Source of the DNA: Paenibacillus sp. XY044
GTDB lineage: Bacteria; Bacillota; Bacilli; Paenibacillales; Paenibacillaceae
Reading direction: 5' to 3'
Assembly: GCF_002257645.1 (NCBI RefSeq)
Contig: NZ_NQMO01000004.1
Location: forward strand, 1 to 64,000
Length of the DNA stretch: 64,000 nt
The notes below the pieces were generated by a model, which did no database searches, had not been told where the DNA came from, and saw only the letters and a program-made list of their open reading frames with translations. Numbering within the stretch: position 1 is the first letter of the stretch; each line of letters starts with the position of its first letter. The position numbers were made by a program, and so were the translations under genes. Shown piece by piece: positions 43,303 to 52,245 of this stretch.

Positions 43303-44133
43303 ATGGAGCGGAATATTACGATTCGGCACGAACAGGAGGAGCTGGTGGCGAGCCTGCATTATCCGGTGAAACAGGAAGGCAAGGAAAGCCGCTGCAAGGA
43401 CCGCGTTCCGCTGGTCATCATCTGCCACGGGTTTGTGGGGAGCCGGATCGGCGTGGACCGGTTGTTCGTGAAGACGGCTCGCGAACTGGCGCGGGAAGGA
43501 TACATGGTGCTGCGTTTCGACTACGCCGGATGCGGTGAGAGCAGCGGAAGCTACGGGATGGAAGGGCTGGAGTCGATGATCGCCCAGACCCGGACGGTGC
43601 TGGATTACGGCATGGGCTGCGTGGATGTCGATCCGACGCGCGTGACCTTGATCGGGCACAGCCTCGGGGGTGTGGTGGCCATTCTGACGGCCGTCCGCGA
43701 CCGCCGCGTCAAGAGCCTGGTGCTATGGTCTTCGGTTGGGTATCCGCTCAGCGATATTTTGAAAATCACCGGCAGAGACGTATACGACACCGCGGTGAAA
43801 TCCGGGTACTCGGATTACCTCGGCTATGACTTCACCCCAGGATTCTTTGATTCGCTGGGTCAGTACCAGCCGCTGCAGGAAGCGGTGAAATTCGGCGGCG
43901 ACGTTTTGATCATTCATGGAACGTCGGACGACACCATCCCAGTGGACTATGCGTTCCTGTACCAAAAGGTGTTCTGGATGCGCACCGAGGGGCGCTGCGA
44001 CAAGGAGATCATTTTCCAGGCGGACCACACGTATTCCTCGGGACCCCACCGCAGACAGGTGATCCACTGCACGAAGGAATGGCTGAACGACCAGGAAGCC
44101 GTCCAGCAGGAATGGCAGCATTGGATGATATAG
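43303..44133 (+). CDS. Alpha/beta hydrolase
   Basis: A 276-residue serine hydrolase of the prolyl-oligopeptidase-like/esterase clan. The oxyanion segment is VIICHGFVGSR, the nucleophile Ser lies in LIGHSLGGVVA, the acid in IIHGTSDDTIPV and the base His in FQADHTYSS. Cytosolic by sequence. Members with this make-up are feruloyl-esterase-like or general acyl hydrolases; the substrate is open. GGGGGAG lies 8 nt before ATG 43303. The upstream palindrome suggests specific regulation. Confidence 0.85.
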   Translation: MERNITIRHEQEELVASLHYPVKQEGKESRCKDRVPLVIICHGFVGSRIGVDRLFVKTARELAREGYMVLRFDYAGCGESSGSYGMEGLESMIAQTRTVLDYGMGCVDVDPTRVTLIGHSLGGVVAILTAVRDRRVKSLVLWSSVGYPLSDILKITGRDVYDTAVKSGYSDYLGYDFTPGFFDSLGQYQPLQEAVKFGGDVLIIHGTSDDTIPVDYAFLYQKVFWMRTEGRCDKEIIFQADHTYSSGPHRRQVIHCTKEWLNDQEAVQQEWQHWMI

Positions 44134-44240
44134 ATCTTCAGCAGTTCAGCATCAGACGCGATCACCAGGCACAGGAGGCGTGACAACGAGGCTGGGCAGC
44201 GATCCAGAGCAGGCGGGCGGACCGTATGTTCGGGCGAGAA

Positions 44241-44270
44241 TTGGAAATCTCTCCGCATACACGGTACAAT
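44241..44270 (+). promoter_or_regulatory. Promoter of the LigB-type dioxygenase gene
   Basis: TTGGAA and TACAAT are 18 bp apart, 41 bp before the ATG at 44311. Confidence 0.55.
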
Positions 44271-44310
44271 AGAATCAGCAACGTATACTGGCGTGTGGAG
44301 GTTGACATCG

Positions 44311-45090
44311 ATGACATTACCAGCACTATTTGTAGCCCACGGTTCACCCATGCTCGCTCTGGAGGATCACGAGTACTCGCGCTTTTTGGAGTCTCTGGGA
44401 CGGGATCTGCCGGTCCCGGAAGCCGTCGTCGTCTTCTCGGCACATTGGGACAGTCCTGAGCAATCGATGACAGTGGACGAATCTCACGATACGATGCATG
44501 ACTTTTACGGATTTCCTGAAGCGATGTACGAGCTGCGCTATCCGGCCAAAGGATCCGCAGACCTCACCCAAAGAATCGCCAGCCTGTTCGAGGCGGGCAA
44601 CCTGCATTATGAGCCCGTTCTGGGACGCGGTCTGGACCATGGTGTCTGGGTGATCCTGAGCAAAATGTACCCGGACGCGGACATCCCGGTCGTGGAGCTG
44701 TCCGTGGATTCGCGGCGGTCGCCCGAGGAGCAGTACGCCATTGGCGCGATGCTGAAGGAGCTGCGGCAGGACAACGTCCTGATCATCGGCAGCGGCGGCC
44801 TCGTTCACAACCTGCGGATGATCTCGCAAAGCGATGAACCGGAAGCCTGGGCGGTCGAATTCGACGAATGGATTGCCCGGAATCTGGAGGCCTGGAACCT
44901 GAAAGAGCTGTTTAACTACGATAAAAAAGCGCCGCATGCGCGCGAAGCCGTTCCGTCCTACGGGACCGAGCATTTCGCTCCGCTGTTCTACGCGATGGGC
45001 GCGGCGAGCGACGAGGCGAACGCCAAACGGCTGATCCAGACGTATCAATATGGAAGCCTCAGCTTGAACTGCTGGATGTTCGGATCTTAA
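44311..45090 (+). CDS. LigB-family extradiol dioxygenase (DODA type)
   Basis: A 259-residue enzyme of the class III extradiol ring-cleavage family close to 4,5-DOPA dioxygenase and E. coli YgiD. Metal-binding histidines are visible in ALFVAHGSPMLALE, VVFSAHWDS, GRGLDHGVWVIL and GSGGLVHNLRM. It should cleave a catechol ring next to the diol using iron or zinc and oxygen. ATG 44311 follows GTGGAGG; the frame is open from 44293. It is a single gene, ended by a bidirectional terminator. Confidence 0.9.
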   Translation: MTLPALFVAHGSPMLALEDHEYSRFLESLGRDLPVPEAVVVFSAHWDSPEQSMTVDESHDTMHDFYGFPEAMYELRYPAKGSADLTQRIASLFEAGNLHYEPVLGRGLDHGVWVILSKMYPDADIPVVELSVDSRRSPEEQYAIGAMLKELRQDNVLIIGSGGLVHNLRMISQSDEPEAWAVEFDEWIARNLEAWNLKELFNYDKKAPHAREAVPSYGTEHFAPLFYAMGAASDEANAKRLIQTYQYGSLSLNCWMFGS

Positions 45091-45167
45091 CCCGTTCGGA
45101 AGGCTTGCAGCAAGATTGCATATCTAAGTGGACCGGCGAACGGCCGAAAGTCCAGTATAATACACGA

Positions 45168-45200
45168 AAACGAGCCGGCATCCTTGCCGGCTCGTTTCTA
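45168..45200. terminator. Bidirectional terminator
   Basis: AAACGAGCCGGC (45168-45179) pairs perfectly with GCCGGCTCGTTT (45186-45197). It lies between the dioxygenase gene and the convergent doxX gene. Confidence 0.85.
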
Positions 45201-45334
45201 GTTTGAACGGGGGAACGTTCGAAAGCAGTATATGGGGAAAGCGATGCGGTCCGCATCCGTTCATCCGGCCATCCGCGTGTCCGCGTTCAGCCAGTGGACG
45301 GTGCTGGTTGCAGGCCGCCCGCTTGCTCCTGAAG

Positions 45335-45880
45335 TTACGCGGCGCCCTTGCTCTTGCCATTCATCCCTGGAGCGGGTGCCGGCGCAGGGGTCATGCCGTC
45401 ATGGTGCCGGTGGAACAGGCCGCGGATGTAAGGCAGTACCCAGCGGTCCAGGCCGATGCGACCGGCGTTGGCTGCGGCGACGACGATGAACATTTCAAGC
45501 AGCAGCATTTGCGCGTTGGTGCTTACGGTGCCCGAGAGGAGGAAGGCCATATTCATCACCATGCCCATGAGTGCGGCGAAGGTGGTGAAGGTGCCGAGGA
45601 TCAGCCCCAGGCCGACCAGCGTCTCACCGAGCGGGATCAGGACGTTGAAGAATTTGACGCCCGGCAGGGCGGCGTGTTCCAGGAACGTTGCCCACCATGC
45701 TTGCACCGCCGGGTGATCGCCTGTGCTCTTGGCAATCGCCCCCTGCAGGAATCCGCCTGCATCGAAGCCTCCGGTCAGTTTCTCGATACCGCCCTTGATC
45801 CAGCTGTACCCCAGATAGATCCGGACGATGGTCAGCAGCCAGCTTGCTACTTTGTGATTTCTAAGCCAATGGTTGAACAT
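45335..45880 (-). CDS. DoxX-family membrane protein
   Basis: A 181-residue protein with four transmembrane helices. It opens FNHWLRNHKVASWLLTIVRIYLGYSWIKGGIEKL, typical of DoxX/thiosulfate:quinone-oxidoreductase DoxD-like proteins, and contains PLGETLVGLGLILGTFT. The tail is rich in Pro, Ala and Lys. Roles proposed for the family link it to redox or sulfur stress at the membrane. ATG 45880 follows AAAGGAGTGG; the open frame reaches 45991. The promoter upstream has an Fnr-type box at -41.5, so induction under oxygen limitation is likely. Confidence 0.88.
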   Translation of the reverse strand: MFNHWLRNHKVASWLLTIVRIYLGYSWIKGGIEKLTGGFDAGGFLQGAIAKSTGDHPAVQAWWATFLEHAALPGVKFFNVLIPLGETLVGLGLILGTFTTFAALMGMVMNMAFLLSGTVSTNAQMLLLEMFIVVAAANAGRIGLDRWVLPYIRGLFHRHHDGMTPAPAPAPGMNGKSKGAA

Positions 45881-45949
45881 GATTTGTTCCACTCCTTTAT
45901 TTTCTTTAGGTGATGTTGCTTTTGGAAGATGATCATCTTTGATGTCTTT

Positions 45950-45994
45950 ATTATAAGTGAAAAATTTCACAATAACTGTGACATAAATCACAGA
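45950..45994 (-). promoter_or_regulatory. Fnr/Crp-type activated promoter of doxX
   Basis: TGTGACATAAATCACA (45978-45993) is a perfect TGTGA-N6-TCACA palindrome, the Fnr consensus of Bacillus. On the minus strand a perfect TATAAT occupies 45955-45950. With +1 near 45944 the palindrome is centred at -41.5, the class II activator position. A second, N7-spaced repeat AGTGA/TCACA lies at 45956-45972. Confidence 0.8.
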
Positions 45995-46015
45995 TCCAAC
46001 AAATTATGAAAAAAA

Positions 46016-46448
46016 GATTTCAGATATTTTTAAGCTTCGGAGGATAAGCTGGAAACTATCCGGATTACAGGGTATTTTGGGAGCCCGAAAACTAAATAAC
46101 CTTCATCGTAACCGTATCCGGAGTACATGCATCCCGCGTAAGTCTCCTCAGGTATGCTTGTAGCCCGCCTGCAATATGGCCCGTCATTCTGCCTGGGATC
46201 AGGAGCAATAACGCCGCCAACTGGCCCTTAAATCTCCCTGATACGGAGCCAAAGGCCTATCTGTCGGCCTTGGACCTGAAAACAGGATCAAACGCCGCAA
46301 GTGCGAGCCGTCGGCCCGCGAATCTGCCCGGAAACACAGACAGATGCCGCCCTTTTGTGATTAAATGGAAGGAAAGCATATGTGAACGAGCCACACCAAG
46401 ACAGCAGGGGATGACCGGGAGTTTACGATGAAGGGATGACCAAATCGA
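46016..46448. other. Gene-free stretch between doxX promoter and DUF3048 gene
   Basis: No ORF with a ribosome site and no clear RNA fold. A GAAGGGA ribosome site near 46430 belongs to the next gene. A 1-kb minus-strand frame that enters here is an antisense shadow. Confidence 0.5.
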
Positions 46449-47561
46449 ATGAACGATATGTGGAATACGGGCTGGAGGAGGCTCGCAGGCACGCTGCTGT
46501 GCCTGACGCTGAGCGGCTCGCTCTTGGCCGCCTGCACCGAAAAGACGGCGGAGGCGTCGCAGCCGCCCGCCGCCGGGGAGCAGCAGCCGGCGCAGGACGA
46601 GCCGGCGCCGGAGGAGACCGCGCCGCCGGAAGCGGTGGAGCAGGAGCAGGCCGCGTATACGGCGCCGCTGACGGGGCTGCCGGTTGAGCAGCCGGCCGAC
46701 CTCAGGCCGCTGGCGGTGATGATCAACAACGCGCCGGCCGCGCGGCCGCAGTCGGGCCTGACCCAGGCCGACATCGTGTATGAGGTGCTGGCCGAGGGCG
46801 GCATTACGCGCTTGATCGGCATCTTCCAGAGCCGGGGCGCGGAAGGGACGATCGGGCCGATCCGCAGCATCCGCCCGTATCTGATCGATCTGGGCGAAAG
46901 CTACGGCGGCGTGCTGGTGCATGCCGGGGGCAGCAACGATGCCTACGCGATCATCCAGCACCAGCACAAGGAGGACCTGGACGAGATCAGCAACGCCGGT
47001 CCGTACTTCTGGCGCGACAAGAGCCGCAAGGCGCCGCACAATTTGTACTCCAGCGCGGACAAGCTGCGCGAGGGAGCGGACAAGCGCGGATACGCTGAGC
47101 ATGTGGAGCTGAAGTCGTATCCTTTTCACGATCCGGCGGACGTCAGCGTTCCCGATGGCGAGGATGCTGCGGGCGTCGACGTCACCTTTTTGCTCCAAAG
47201 CTATACAGTTTCCTATAAATATGACGCCGCCACCAAGCTCTATCAGCGCTTCATTAACGGCAAGCCGCATATCGACCTGAACAACAACGAGCAGCTGACC
47301 GCGGCGAACGTCATCGTGCTAGGTGCCGACCAGAAGGTGCTGGACGATGTGGGCCGGCTGGACATCGACGTATCCTCCGGCGGGAAAGCCGTGCTGCTGC
47401 AGCGGGGCAAGGTACTGGAGGGCGAGTGGGTGCGCGCCAAAGGGGATGTCATCCGCTTCGTGAAGGACGGCAAGGAGGTGCCGCTGTACCCGGGGACCAC
47501 GTATTTTAACATCGTGCCGAATGCGCCTTCTTTCGACAGCCATTTACATATTCTCAAATGA
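46449..47561 (+). CDS. DUF3048 lipoprotein, YerB-like
   Basis: A 370-residue membrane-anchored protein. The N-terminal signal ends in the lipobox SGSLLAAC with acylated Cys29, followed by a Glu/Pro/Gln/Ala-rich linker to ~70. The DUF3048 domain follows (PLTGLPVEQPADLRPLAVMINNAPAARPQSGLTQADIVYEVLAEGGITRLIGIFQS, then IGPIRSIRPYLIDLGESYGG), and a second small domain runs to PGTTYFNIVPN. B. subtilis yerB lies in the same region between pur and yerC. Function is unknown. ATG 46449 lies 12 nt after GAAGGGA. The domain is complete. Confidence 0.9.
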   Translation: MNDMWNTGWRRLAGTLLCLTLSGSLLAACTEKTAEASQPPAAGEQQPAQDEPAPEETAPPEAVEQEQAAYTAPLTGLPVEQPADLRPLAVMINNAPAARPQSGLTQADIVYEVLAEGGITRLIGIFQSRGAEGTIGPIRSIRPYLIDLGESYGGVLVHAGGSNDAYAIIQHQHKEDLDEISNAGPYFWRDKSRKAPHNLYSSADKLREGADKRGYAEHVELKSYPFHDPADVSVPDGEDAAGVDVTFLLQSYTVSYKYDAATKLYQRFINGKPHIDLNNNEQLTAANVIVLGADQKVLDDVGRLDIDVSSGGKAVLLQRGKVLEGEWVRAKGDVIRFVKDGKEVPLYPGTTYFNIVPNAPSFDSHLHILK

Positions 47562-47664
47562 CGGAAAATCAAGGGGATCATGGCGAAACATGCCGGAAAA
47601 TGCTGGCTCTTCCGGATAATTTGGCAGGGAATGGGTAAGTTTAATATATAAATTCGGCAGTGAG

Positions 47665-47703
47665 TTTACATTGCATTAAAATTGAAAGCCACTTATCTTT
47701 ACA
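47665..47703 (+). promoter_or_regulatory. Possible PhoP box upstream of DUF47-pit
   Basis: TTTACA (47665), TTAAAA (47676) and TTTACA (47698) lie in register with an 11-bp period. The PhoP consensus is TT(A/T/C)ACA repeated with 11-bp period. The repeat expected at 47687 is degenerate, so this is only a candidate. Confidence 0.35.
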
Positions 47704-47791
47704 AACCGTGGGACGGATTGATAAGATAACAAGGGTTGTCATTCTCATGTTTTTGCAGTGTTTATGCAAACTTATGTAAAGGGGTTATCGT

Positions 47792-48406
47792 ATGAGATTG
47801 AAGAAGAAGGACATATTTTTCCAAACCCTGGAAAATATGGCCGATACGATTGTGCAGGCTGCCGATTATTTCGCCCAGCATGTGGCCAATCTGCAAGATG
47901 TGCTTGTTTTTGCCAACGAAATGAAGAGATTCGAGTCGCAATGTGACGATTACACGCACACGATTATTACAGAACTCAACAAAACATTCATTACGCCGAT
48001 CGAACGTGACGACATCATGGACCTGACAACCACCATGGATGATGTGATGGACGGGCTGGAGGCCTGCGCTTCCCGTTTTGACATGTATCATCTCCCGGAT
48101 CCGGACGAGTATATCGTGCAATTCGCGGAAATTCTCCGTCAGTCGGCATACGAAATTCAAAAGGCGATCCACCTGCTGTCCCAGAAGAAGCTGCTGGCCA
48201 TGCGTGAATATACGATCCGCCTGAACGACCTGGAGAACCAGGGCGACGAGCTGCTTCGCATCTGCATCAAGGAACTGTTTGCGAAAGTGACCGATCCGAT
48301 CGAGCTGATCAAGCGCAAGGAAATTTACGAACGCCTTGAGACAACCACCGACGCTTGCGAAGATGTGGCCAATATGCTGGAATCGATCATTATGAGCAAC
48401 TCGTAA
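47792..48406 (+). CDS. DUF47 (PhoU-like) Pit accessory protein
   Basis: A 204-residue all-helical protein of the DUF47/PhoU-related group, beginning KKKDIFFQTLENMADTIVQAADYFAQHV. Conserved acidic helices (EMKRFESQCDDYTHTIITELNKTFITPIERDDIMDLTTTMDDVMDGLE) bind metal clusters in relatives. It is encoded 16 bp before the phosphate transporter gene, as is usual, and probably modulates Pit. AAAGGGG lies 8 nt upstream of ATG 47792. Confidence 0.93.
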   Translation: MRLKKKDIFFQTLENMADTIVQAADYFAQHVANLQDVLVFANEMKRFESQCDDYTHTIITELNKTFITPIERDDIMDLTTTMDDVMDGLEACASRFDMYHLPDPDEYIVQFAEILRQSAYEIQKAIHLLSQKKLLAMREYTIRLNDLENQGDELLRICIKELFAKVTDPIELIKRKEIYERLETTTDACEDVANMLESIIMSNS

Positions 48407-48422
48407 GGGGTTTTGGAGACAC

Positions 48423-49412
48423 ATGGAGACATCATTATTTGTACTTACCATAGTCATCATTCTGGCGTTGGCGTTTGACTTCATCAACGGTTTCCACGAT
48501 ACGGCGAACGCGATTGCCACGTCCGTATCGACACGGGCGCTGAAGCCGCGGACGGCGATTCTTCTTGCAGCCGTCATGAACTTTGTCGGTGCAATTCTGT
48601 TCACGGGCGTTGCGAAGAAAATCGGCGGAAGTGTCACCGATCCCTCGACGCTGGACAACGGGCTCGAAATCGTCATAGCCACGCTGCTGGCGGCGATCAT
48701 CTGGAACCTGGTCACCTGGTGGATCGGCATTCCTTCCTCCTCGTCGCATGCATTGATCGGTGCGCTGGCTGGAGCGGTCTACGTCGGAGCAGGCGCAAGC
48801 CACATCAAGTGGAGCGGTTTTACGGAAATTGTGGAAGGCTTGCTGTTATCCCCTTTGATCGCATTCGTGATCGGCTATATCGTCATGACGATTCTGAAGT
48901 GGATCTTTGCCAAACGCAGTCCGCATACGGTCAATAAAGGCTTCCGGTTCATGCAGATCATTACGGCGGCGCTGCAGTCGTTCACGCACGGCACGAACGA
49001 TGCGCAGAAGGCGATGGGGATCATCACCCTGGCGCTGGTGACATCCGGCCGGCTGGAAACGCTGGAAGTACCGCTCTGGGTTAAAATCGCTGCGGCGACC
49101 TCCATGGCGCTCGGCACCTCCATCGGCGGTTGGAAAATCATCAAGACGATGGGTACGAAAATTTTCAAAATCGAGCCGATCAACGGCTTTGCGGCAGACT
49201 TCTCGTCCGCTTCCGTCATCTTCACGGCGACGCTCTTGCACCTGCCAGTCAGTACGACGCACGCAATTACGTCTGCAATCTTAGGCGTGGGCAGCGCAAA
49301 GCGCTTTTCCGAAGTGAAATGGTCGCTGGCCGGAAGAATCGTCATCACCTGGTTCATTACCATTCCGATTTCAGCGGTGCTGGCGGGCATTATCTTTAAA
49401 ATCCTTTTCTAA
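48423..49412 (+). CDS. pit: Low-affinity inorganic phosphate transporter, PiT family
   Basis: A 329-residue membrane protein with about ten helices. The duplicated PiT signatures are visible: ALAFDFINGFHDTANAIATSVSTRAL near the start, and ITAALQSFTHGTNDAQKAMGIITLAL in the second half. GIPSSSSHALIGALAG and LHLPVSTTHAITSAILGVG are also present. It carries metal-phosphate in exchange for, or together with, protons. It follows the DUF47 gene closely and ends before a clear terminator. Confidence 0.95.
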   Translation: METSLFVLTIVIILALAFDFINGFHDTANAIATSVSTRALKPRTAILLAAVMNFVGAILFTGVAKKIGGSVTDPSTLDNGLEIVIATLLAAIIWNLVTWWIGIPSSSSHALIGALAGAVYVGAGASHIKWSGFTEIVEGLLLSPLIAFVIGYIVMTILKWIFAKRSPHTVNKGFRFMQIITAALQSFTHGTNDAQKAMGIITLALVTSGRLETLEVPLWVKIAAATSMALGTSIGGWKIIKTMGTKIFKIEPINGFAADFSSASVIFTATLLHLPVSTTHAITSAILGVGSAKRFSEVKWSLAGRIVITWFITIPISAVLAGIIFKILF

Positions 49413-49460
49413 TCTGGGTTAAATATCACATATAGATGCACATTTGGAGTAGAAGTGGGG

Positions 49461-49488
49461 GCCAATCGTCAAAGGGTTGGCTTTTTTG
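49461..49488 (+). terminator. Terminator of the DUF47-pit operon
   Basis: GCCAATC (49461-49467) pairs with GGTTGGC (49475-49481) and is followed by six T. Confidence 0.85.
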
Positions 49489-49627
49489 TTGCGCAAAAAT
49501 GGGCCGGCGTGACTTCATTCGAACGGATACGGTACAATACTAAGATAGATCATAACTTACATATGAAGTGCTCCGTTCTTTCGGAGCCGGAACAAAAGCT
49601 GCTAGAGGGGAGCTTAGCTGAACGCCG

Positions 49628-50587
49628 ATGATACGAACGCTTGCCATTACCCATACCCATGAGGTGCTCACGGGAATTCCACTGGAAGAGGCCCGAATGG
49701 AGGACTATGCCTGGATGTGGGTGGATTTCAACGGCCCGACCGATGAGGAGTCCGCCCTTTTACATACGTTTTTTCATTTTCACCCGCTGGCGGTCGAGGA
49801 CTGTATGCATGTGCTGCAGCGGCCGAAGCTGGATCTGTATGATGATCTGCAGTTCTTCGTCCTGCATGCGCTCGATCCCGATACGCTTGGGGTGGATGAG
49901 GTGGACCTCTTCCTGGGGCATGACCTGCTCGTGTCCTTTCATCTCAAAGAGCTGCCGGTGGTCGACGACGCCTGGAAGCAGATCATCCAGCATGCGCATG
50001 ACCGCAAAATCTGGGCGCGCGGCCCGGTATCCTGCGCATATACGATTATGGACCACTTGGTGGACCGCTATTTCCCGAGTTTGTACAAAATCGAAGATGA
50101 GCTGGCCGAACTGGAGAACCGCGGCGGCGAAGAGTCGGTCGAGGATCTGATGAACCAGGTGTTCGACTTGCGCGGCCGGCTGCTGAAGCTGCGGCGGACG
50201 ATCGTGCCGATGCGCGACCTGTTGTACCGGGTCGTCAACTCTCAGCATGTCCAGAGCAATACCGAGCATAAGGTGTATTTTGCCGATATTTACGACCATC
50301 TGCTCAAGCTGACCGATATGATTGAGGCCGACCGCGAAATGACGGCCGACCTGCGCGACAGCTACATCTCGCTCAACTCCAACCGGATGAACGCGATCAT
50401 GAAGACGCTGACGGTCATTACCGTCGTCTTCATGCCGCTGACGCTCATCGCCGGCATTTACGGCATGAACTTCGTCAATATGCCCGAGCTGGACTGGAAG
50501 TACGGCTATCCTGCCGTCATGCTGCTCATGTTCGTGTTGGGGGCGGGCATGGTACTGTGGTTTACGAAGCGCGGATGGTTCAAATAG
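49628..50587 (+). CDS. corA: CorA-family magnesium/cobalt transporter
   Basis: A 319-residue channel protein. The cytoplasmic domain includes FHFHPLAVEDCMHVLQRPKLDLYDDLQFFVLH and the long stalk helix. Two C-terminal membrane helices follow, the first ending in the selectivity signature YGMNF. The basic end FTKRGWFK is typical. It moves Mg2+ or related divalent ions as a pentamer. The nearest ribosome site (AGAGGGGAG) is rather far from ATG 49628, so the start is a little uncertain. No Mg riboswitch is seen upstream. Confidence 0.95.
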   Translation: MIRTLAITHTHEVLTGIPLEEARMEDYAWMWVDFNGPTDEESALLHTFFHFHPLAVEDCMHVLQRPKLDLYDDLQFFVLHALDPDTLGVDEVDLFLGHDLLVSFHLKELPVVDDAWKQIIQHAHDRKIWARGPVSCAYTIMDHLVDRYFPSLYKIEDELAELENRGGEESVEDLMNQVFDLRGRLLKLRRTIVPMRDLLYRVVNSQHVQSNTEHKVYFADIYDHLLKLTDMIEADREMTADLRDSYISLNSNRMNAIMKTLTVITVVFMPLTLIAGIYGMNFVNMPELDWKYGYPAVMLLMFVLGAGMVLWFTKRGWFK

Positions 50588-50643
50588 GTGTAATGACTAT
50601 AAAGGAATGCGTCAGGCCAGGAGAATGTTAACGTAGAACGAAA

Positions 50644-50696
50644 TGCGCCAGACCAGGCACGGAAGTGTTGAGACTTCTGCGCTTGGACCTGGCGCT
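50644..50696 (+). terminator. Hairpin after corA
   Basis: GCGCCAG (50645-50651) pairs with CTGGCGC (50689-50695), with further inner pairing. The tail is only TTCT, so it may be a weak terminator or a stabilising hairpin. The rest of 50588-50888 holds no gene. Confidence 0.5.
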
Positions 50697-50888
50697 TCTA
50701 TGTTCTTGGGGACTTGAGGGCGGCGAAGAGGAAATTCTCGTCATTCTTTCGGTAAAATGGGCGTTATGAGGGTATCGGTGTTGTGGATGATGAGTAGGAT
50801 AGGGCATGAGTGTGATAGCGGCACCGGTTCATAACACGACTAAGGCTTCGTTCTACGCTTAAGCGACAGTGGTGGTGGCCTATTGGCG

Positions 50889-51482
50889 TCAGCTGTTCTT
50901 TTTCTTTTTGGAGGTTTTTTTCGACGTACCCTTCTTCGACGACGATTTCTTCTTGGAAGTCGACTTTTTGGACTTCTTCTTCCGGCGCGATTTGTACTTG
51001 CCGTCATCGCTGCTGTTGGTCTTGCCTTTACCGAGACCCGCGAACAGCTTGAACATTGGGGCGATCTGCTGCATGCCGGTCATCACCTTCTGGAACTTGC
51101 CGACGGAGTTCACAATGCCGTCAATGCCGCCCACCCGGTCGATCAGTCCCTTGAGATCGCCGAGCTGGGCGAGGGAGAAGCCGGTCTTGGCGGTTTCGGC
51201 TGCGGCAGCCACCGGCGCGACGGTTGCCGCTGCGGCGGCAGCGGGAGCTGCGGATGCCGCGGAGGCGGCTGCGGAAACGGGCGGGATGATCTCCGCCGTA
51301 CCTGCCAGCCCTTCAGGCCCGTAATAAGGTGCAAATCCAGGAGCGCCTCCGCCTACTCCAAAGTCGGGATAGCCTTGAATACCGGGATACGGGGACTGCG
51401 GATATGGGGAGGCAAATTCGTTCAGCGAGCGCTGGTCACCTTTTGGCTTTGCCTTTGGCTTATGGTAGTAATGCTCAGGCAT
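50889..51482 (-). CDS. Hypothetical protein with Ala-rich middle and Lys/Ser basic tail
   Basis: A 197-residue protein in four parts. A Pro/Tyr/Gly-rich N-terminus (SPYPQSPYPGIQGYPDFG) is followed by an Ala-rich low-complexity stretch. A compact segment at ~105-155 (LGDLKGLIDRVGGIDGIVNSVGKFQKVMTGM) recalls YqfQ/VrrA-type spore-associated proteins. The C-terminus is 35 residues of almost only Lys, Ser, Thr and Arg (KYKSRRKKKSKKSTSKK). The tail should bind nucleic acid or another polyanion. ATG 51482 follows AAAAAGGAAAG; the frame is open to 51533. The family relation is uncertain. Confidence 0.65.
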   Translation of the reverse strand: MPEHYYHKPKAKPKGDQRSLNEFASPYPQSPYPGIQGYPDFGVGGGAPGFAPYYGPEGLAGTAEIIPPVSAAASAASAAPAAAAAATVAPVAAAAETAKTGFSLAQLGDLKGLIDRVGGIDGIVNSVGKFQKVMTGMQQIAPMFKLFAGLGKGKTNSSDDGKYKSRRKKKSKKSTSKKKSSSKKGTSKKTSKKKKNS

Positions 51483-51720
51483 GATATCACTTTCCTTTTT
51501 GGAATGATTTACTATACTGTATGTGCTGGGCAAACATAATGTATGGACGTTAGCCCGGTAGACAGGGATAGGAGCGGAAACGGGCGGATGCCCAGGGGGC
51601 GTGGAAGCAAGCGGAGGGAACGGGTGGCATTGCTGAACTGCGGCTTATTTTCGCTTGACCCTAACACTAATGTCGGCGTTTATAATGACTTCATCTCGAA
51701 CTGAAAGGGAAGATGCGGTT

Positions 51721-51957
51721 ATGGATATGACGCCACAAGAAGTAAACATGATTCAGGCTCTGCGTGAAGTTGAGTTGCCTCCTTTATTTGTGCTCATCCG
51801 AATTCGAAACGATATTTTAAATGACACGGTCAATATCGAAGAAAGCCGGAGAAACGACATCATCAATACGTTGGAACAATACATCGCTCCGATCTGGGAG
51901 GACTATCATAAGGAGAAGAATGCCCAAGCCAACGAAGGACCTCCGAGTCCGGAATGA
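51721..51957 (+). CDS. Small hypothetical acidic protein, 78 residues
   Basis: A soluble, helical, acidic protein (MTPQEVNMIQALREVELPPLFVLIRIRNDILNDTVNIEESRRNDII, then LEQYIAPIWEDYHKEK). It has no signal or membrane helix. ATG 51721 follows GAAAGGGAAG; the frame is open from 51655. It is followed by a clear terminator, so it appears to be a genuine single gene. No family is recognised. Confidence 0.6.
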   Translation: MDMTPQEVNMIQALREVELPPLFVLIRIRNDILNDTVNIEESRRNDIINTLEQYIAPIWEDYHKEKNAQANEGPPSPE

Positions 51958-51992
51958 GCGGGCACGACAACACAGCAGCGCAACGCGCTATG

Positions 51993-52018
51993 CCGCCATA
52001 TAAGGCGGTTTTTTCTTT
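51993..52018 (+). terminator. Terminator
   Basis: CCGCC (51993-51997) pairs with GGCGG (52004-52008), followed by six T and more. Confidence 0.8.
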
Positions 52019-52245
52019 TTGGATAAAAATCCACATTCAAGGATAACGGGGCCTCTATCATAAAAGATTCAGCAGTGGCCCGGATGGTGCGGGTGAGTGT
52101 GGGGAGGAATATCGCCAGTCGCAAATCGCAATTCTGACTCCAATCTGAATCAAACGTCGAGAAATGGAAATGATCCACCAAAACATGTACAAGGCCGCCC
52201 GGATGAGGTATAATTTAAGCGCTTTCAACTGGAAGGTGGTGTTCT

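Noticed and set aside
46257..47270. Minus-strand frame opposite the DUF3048 gene
   Set aside because: Arg-rich shadow; the plus-strand product has a lipobox and a known domain.
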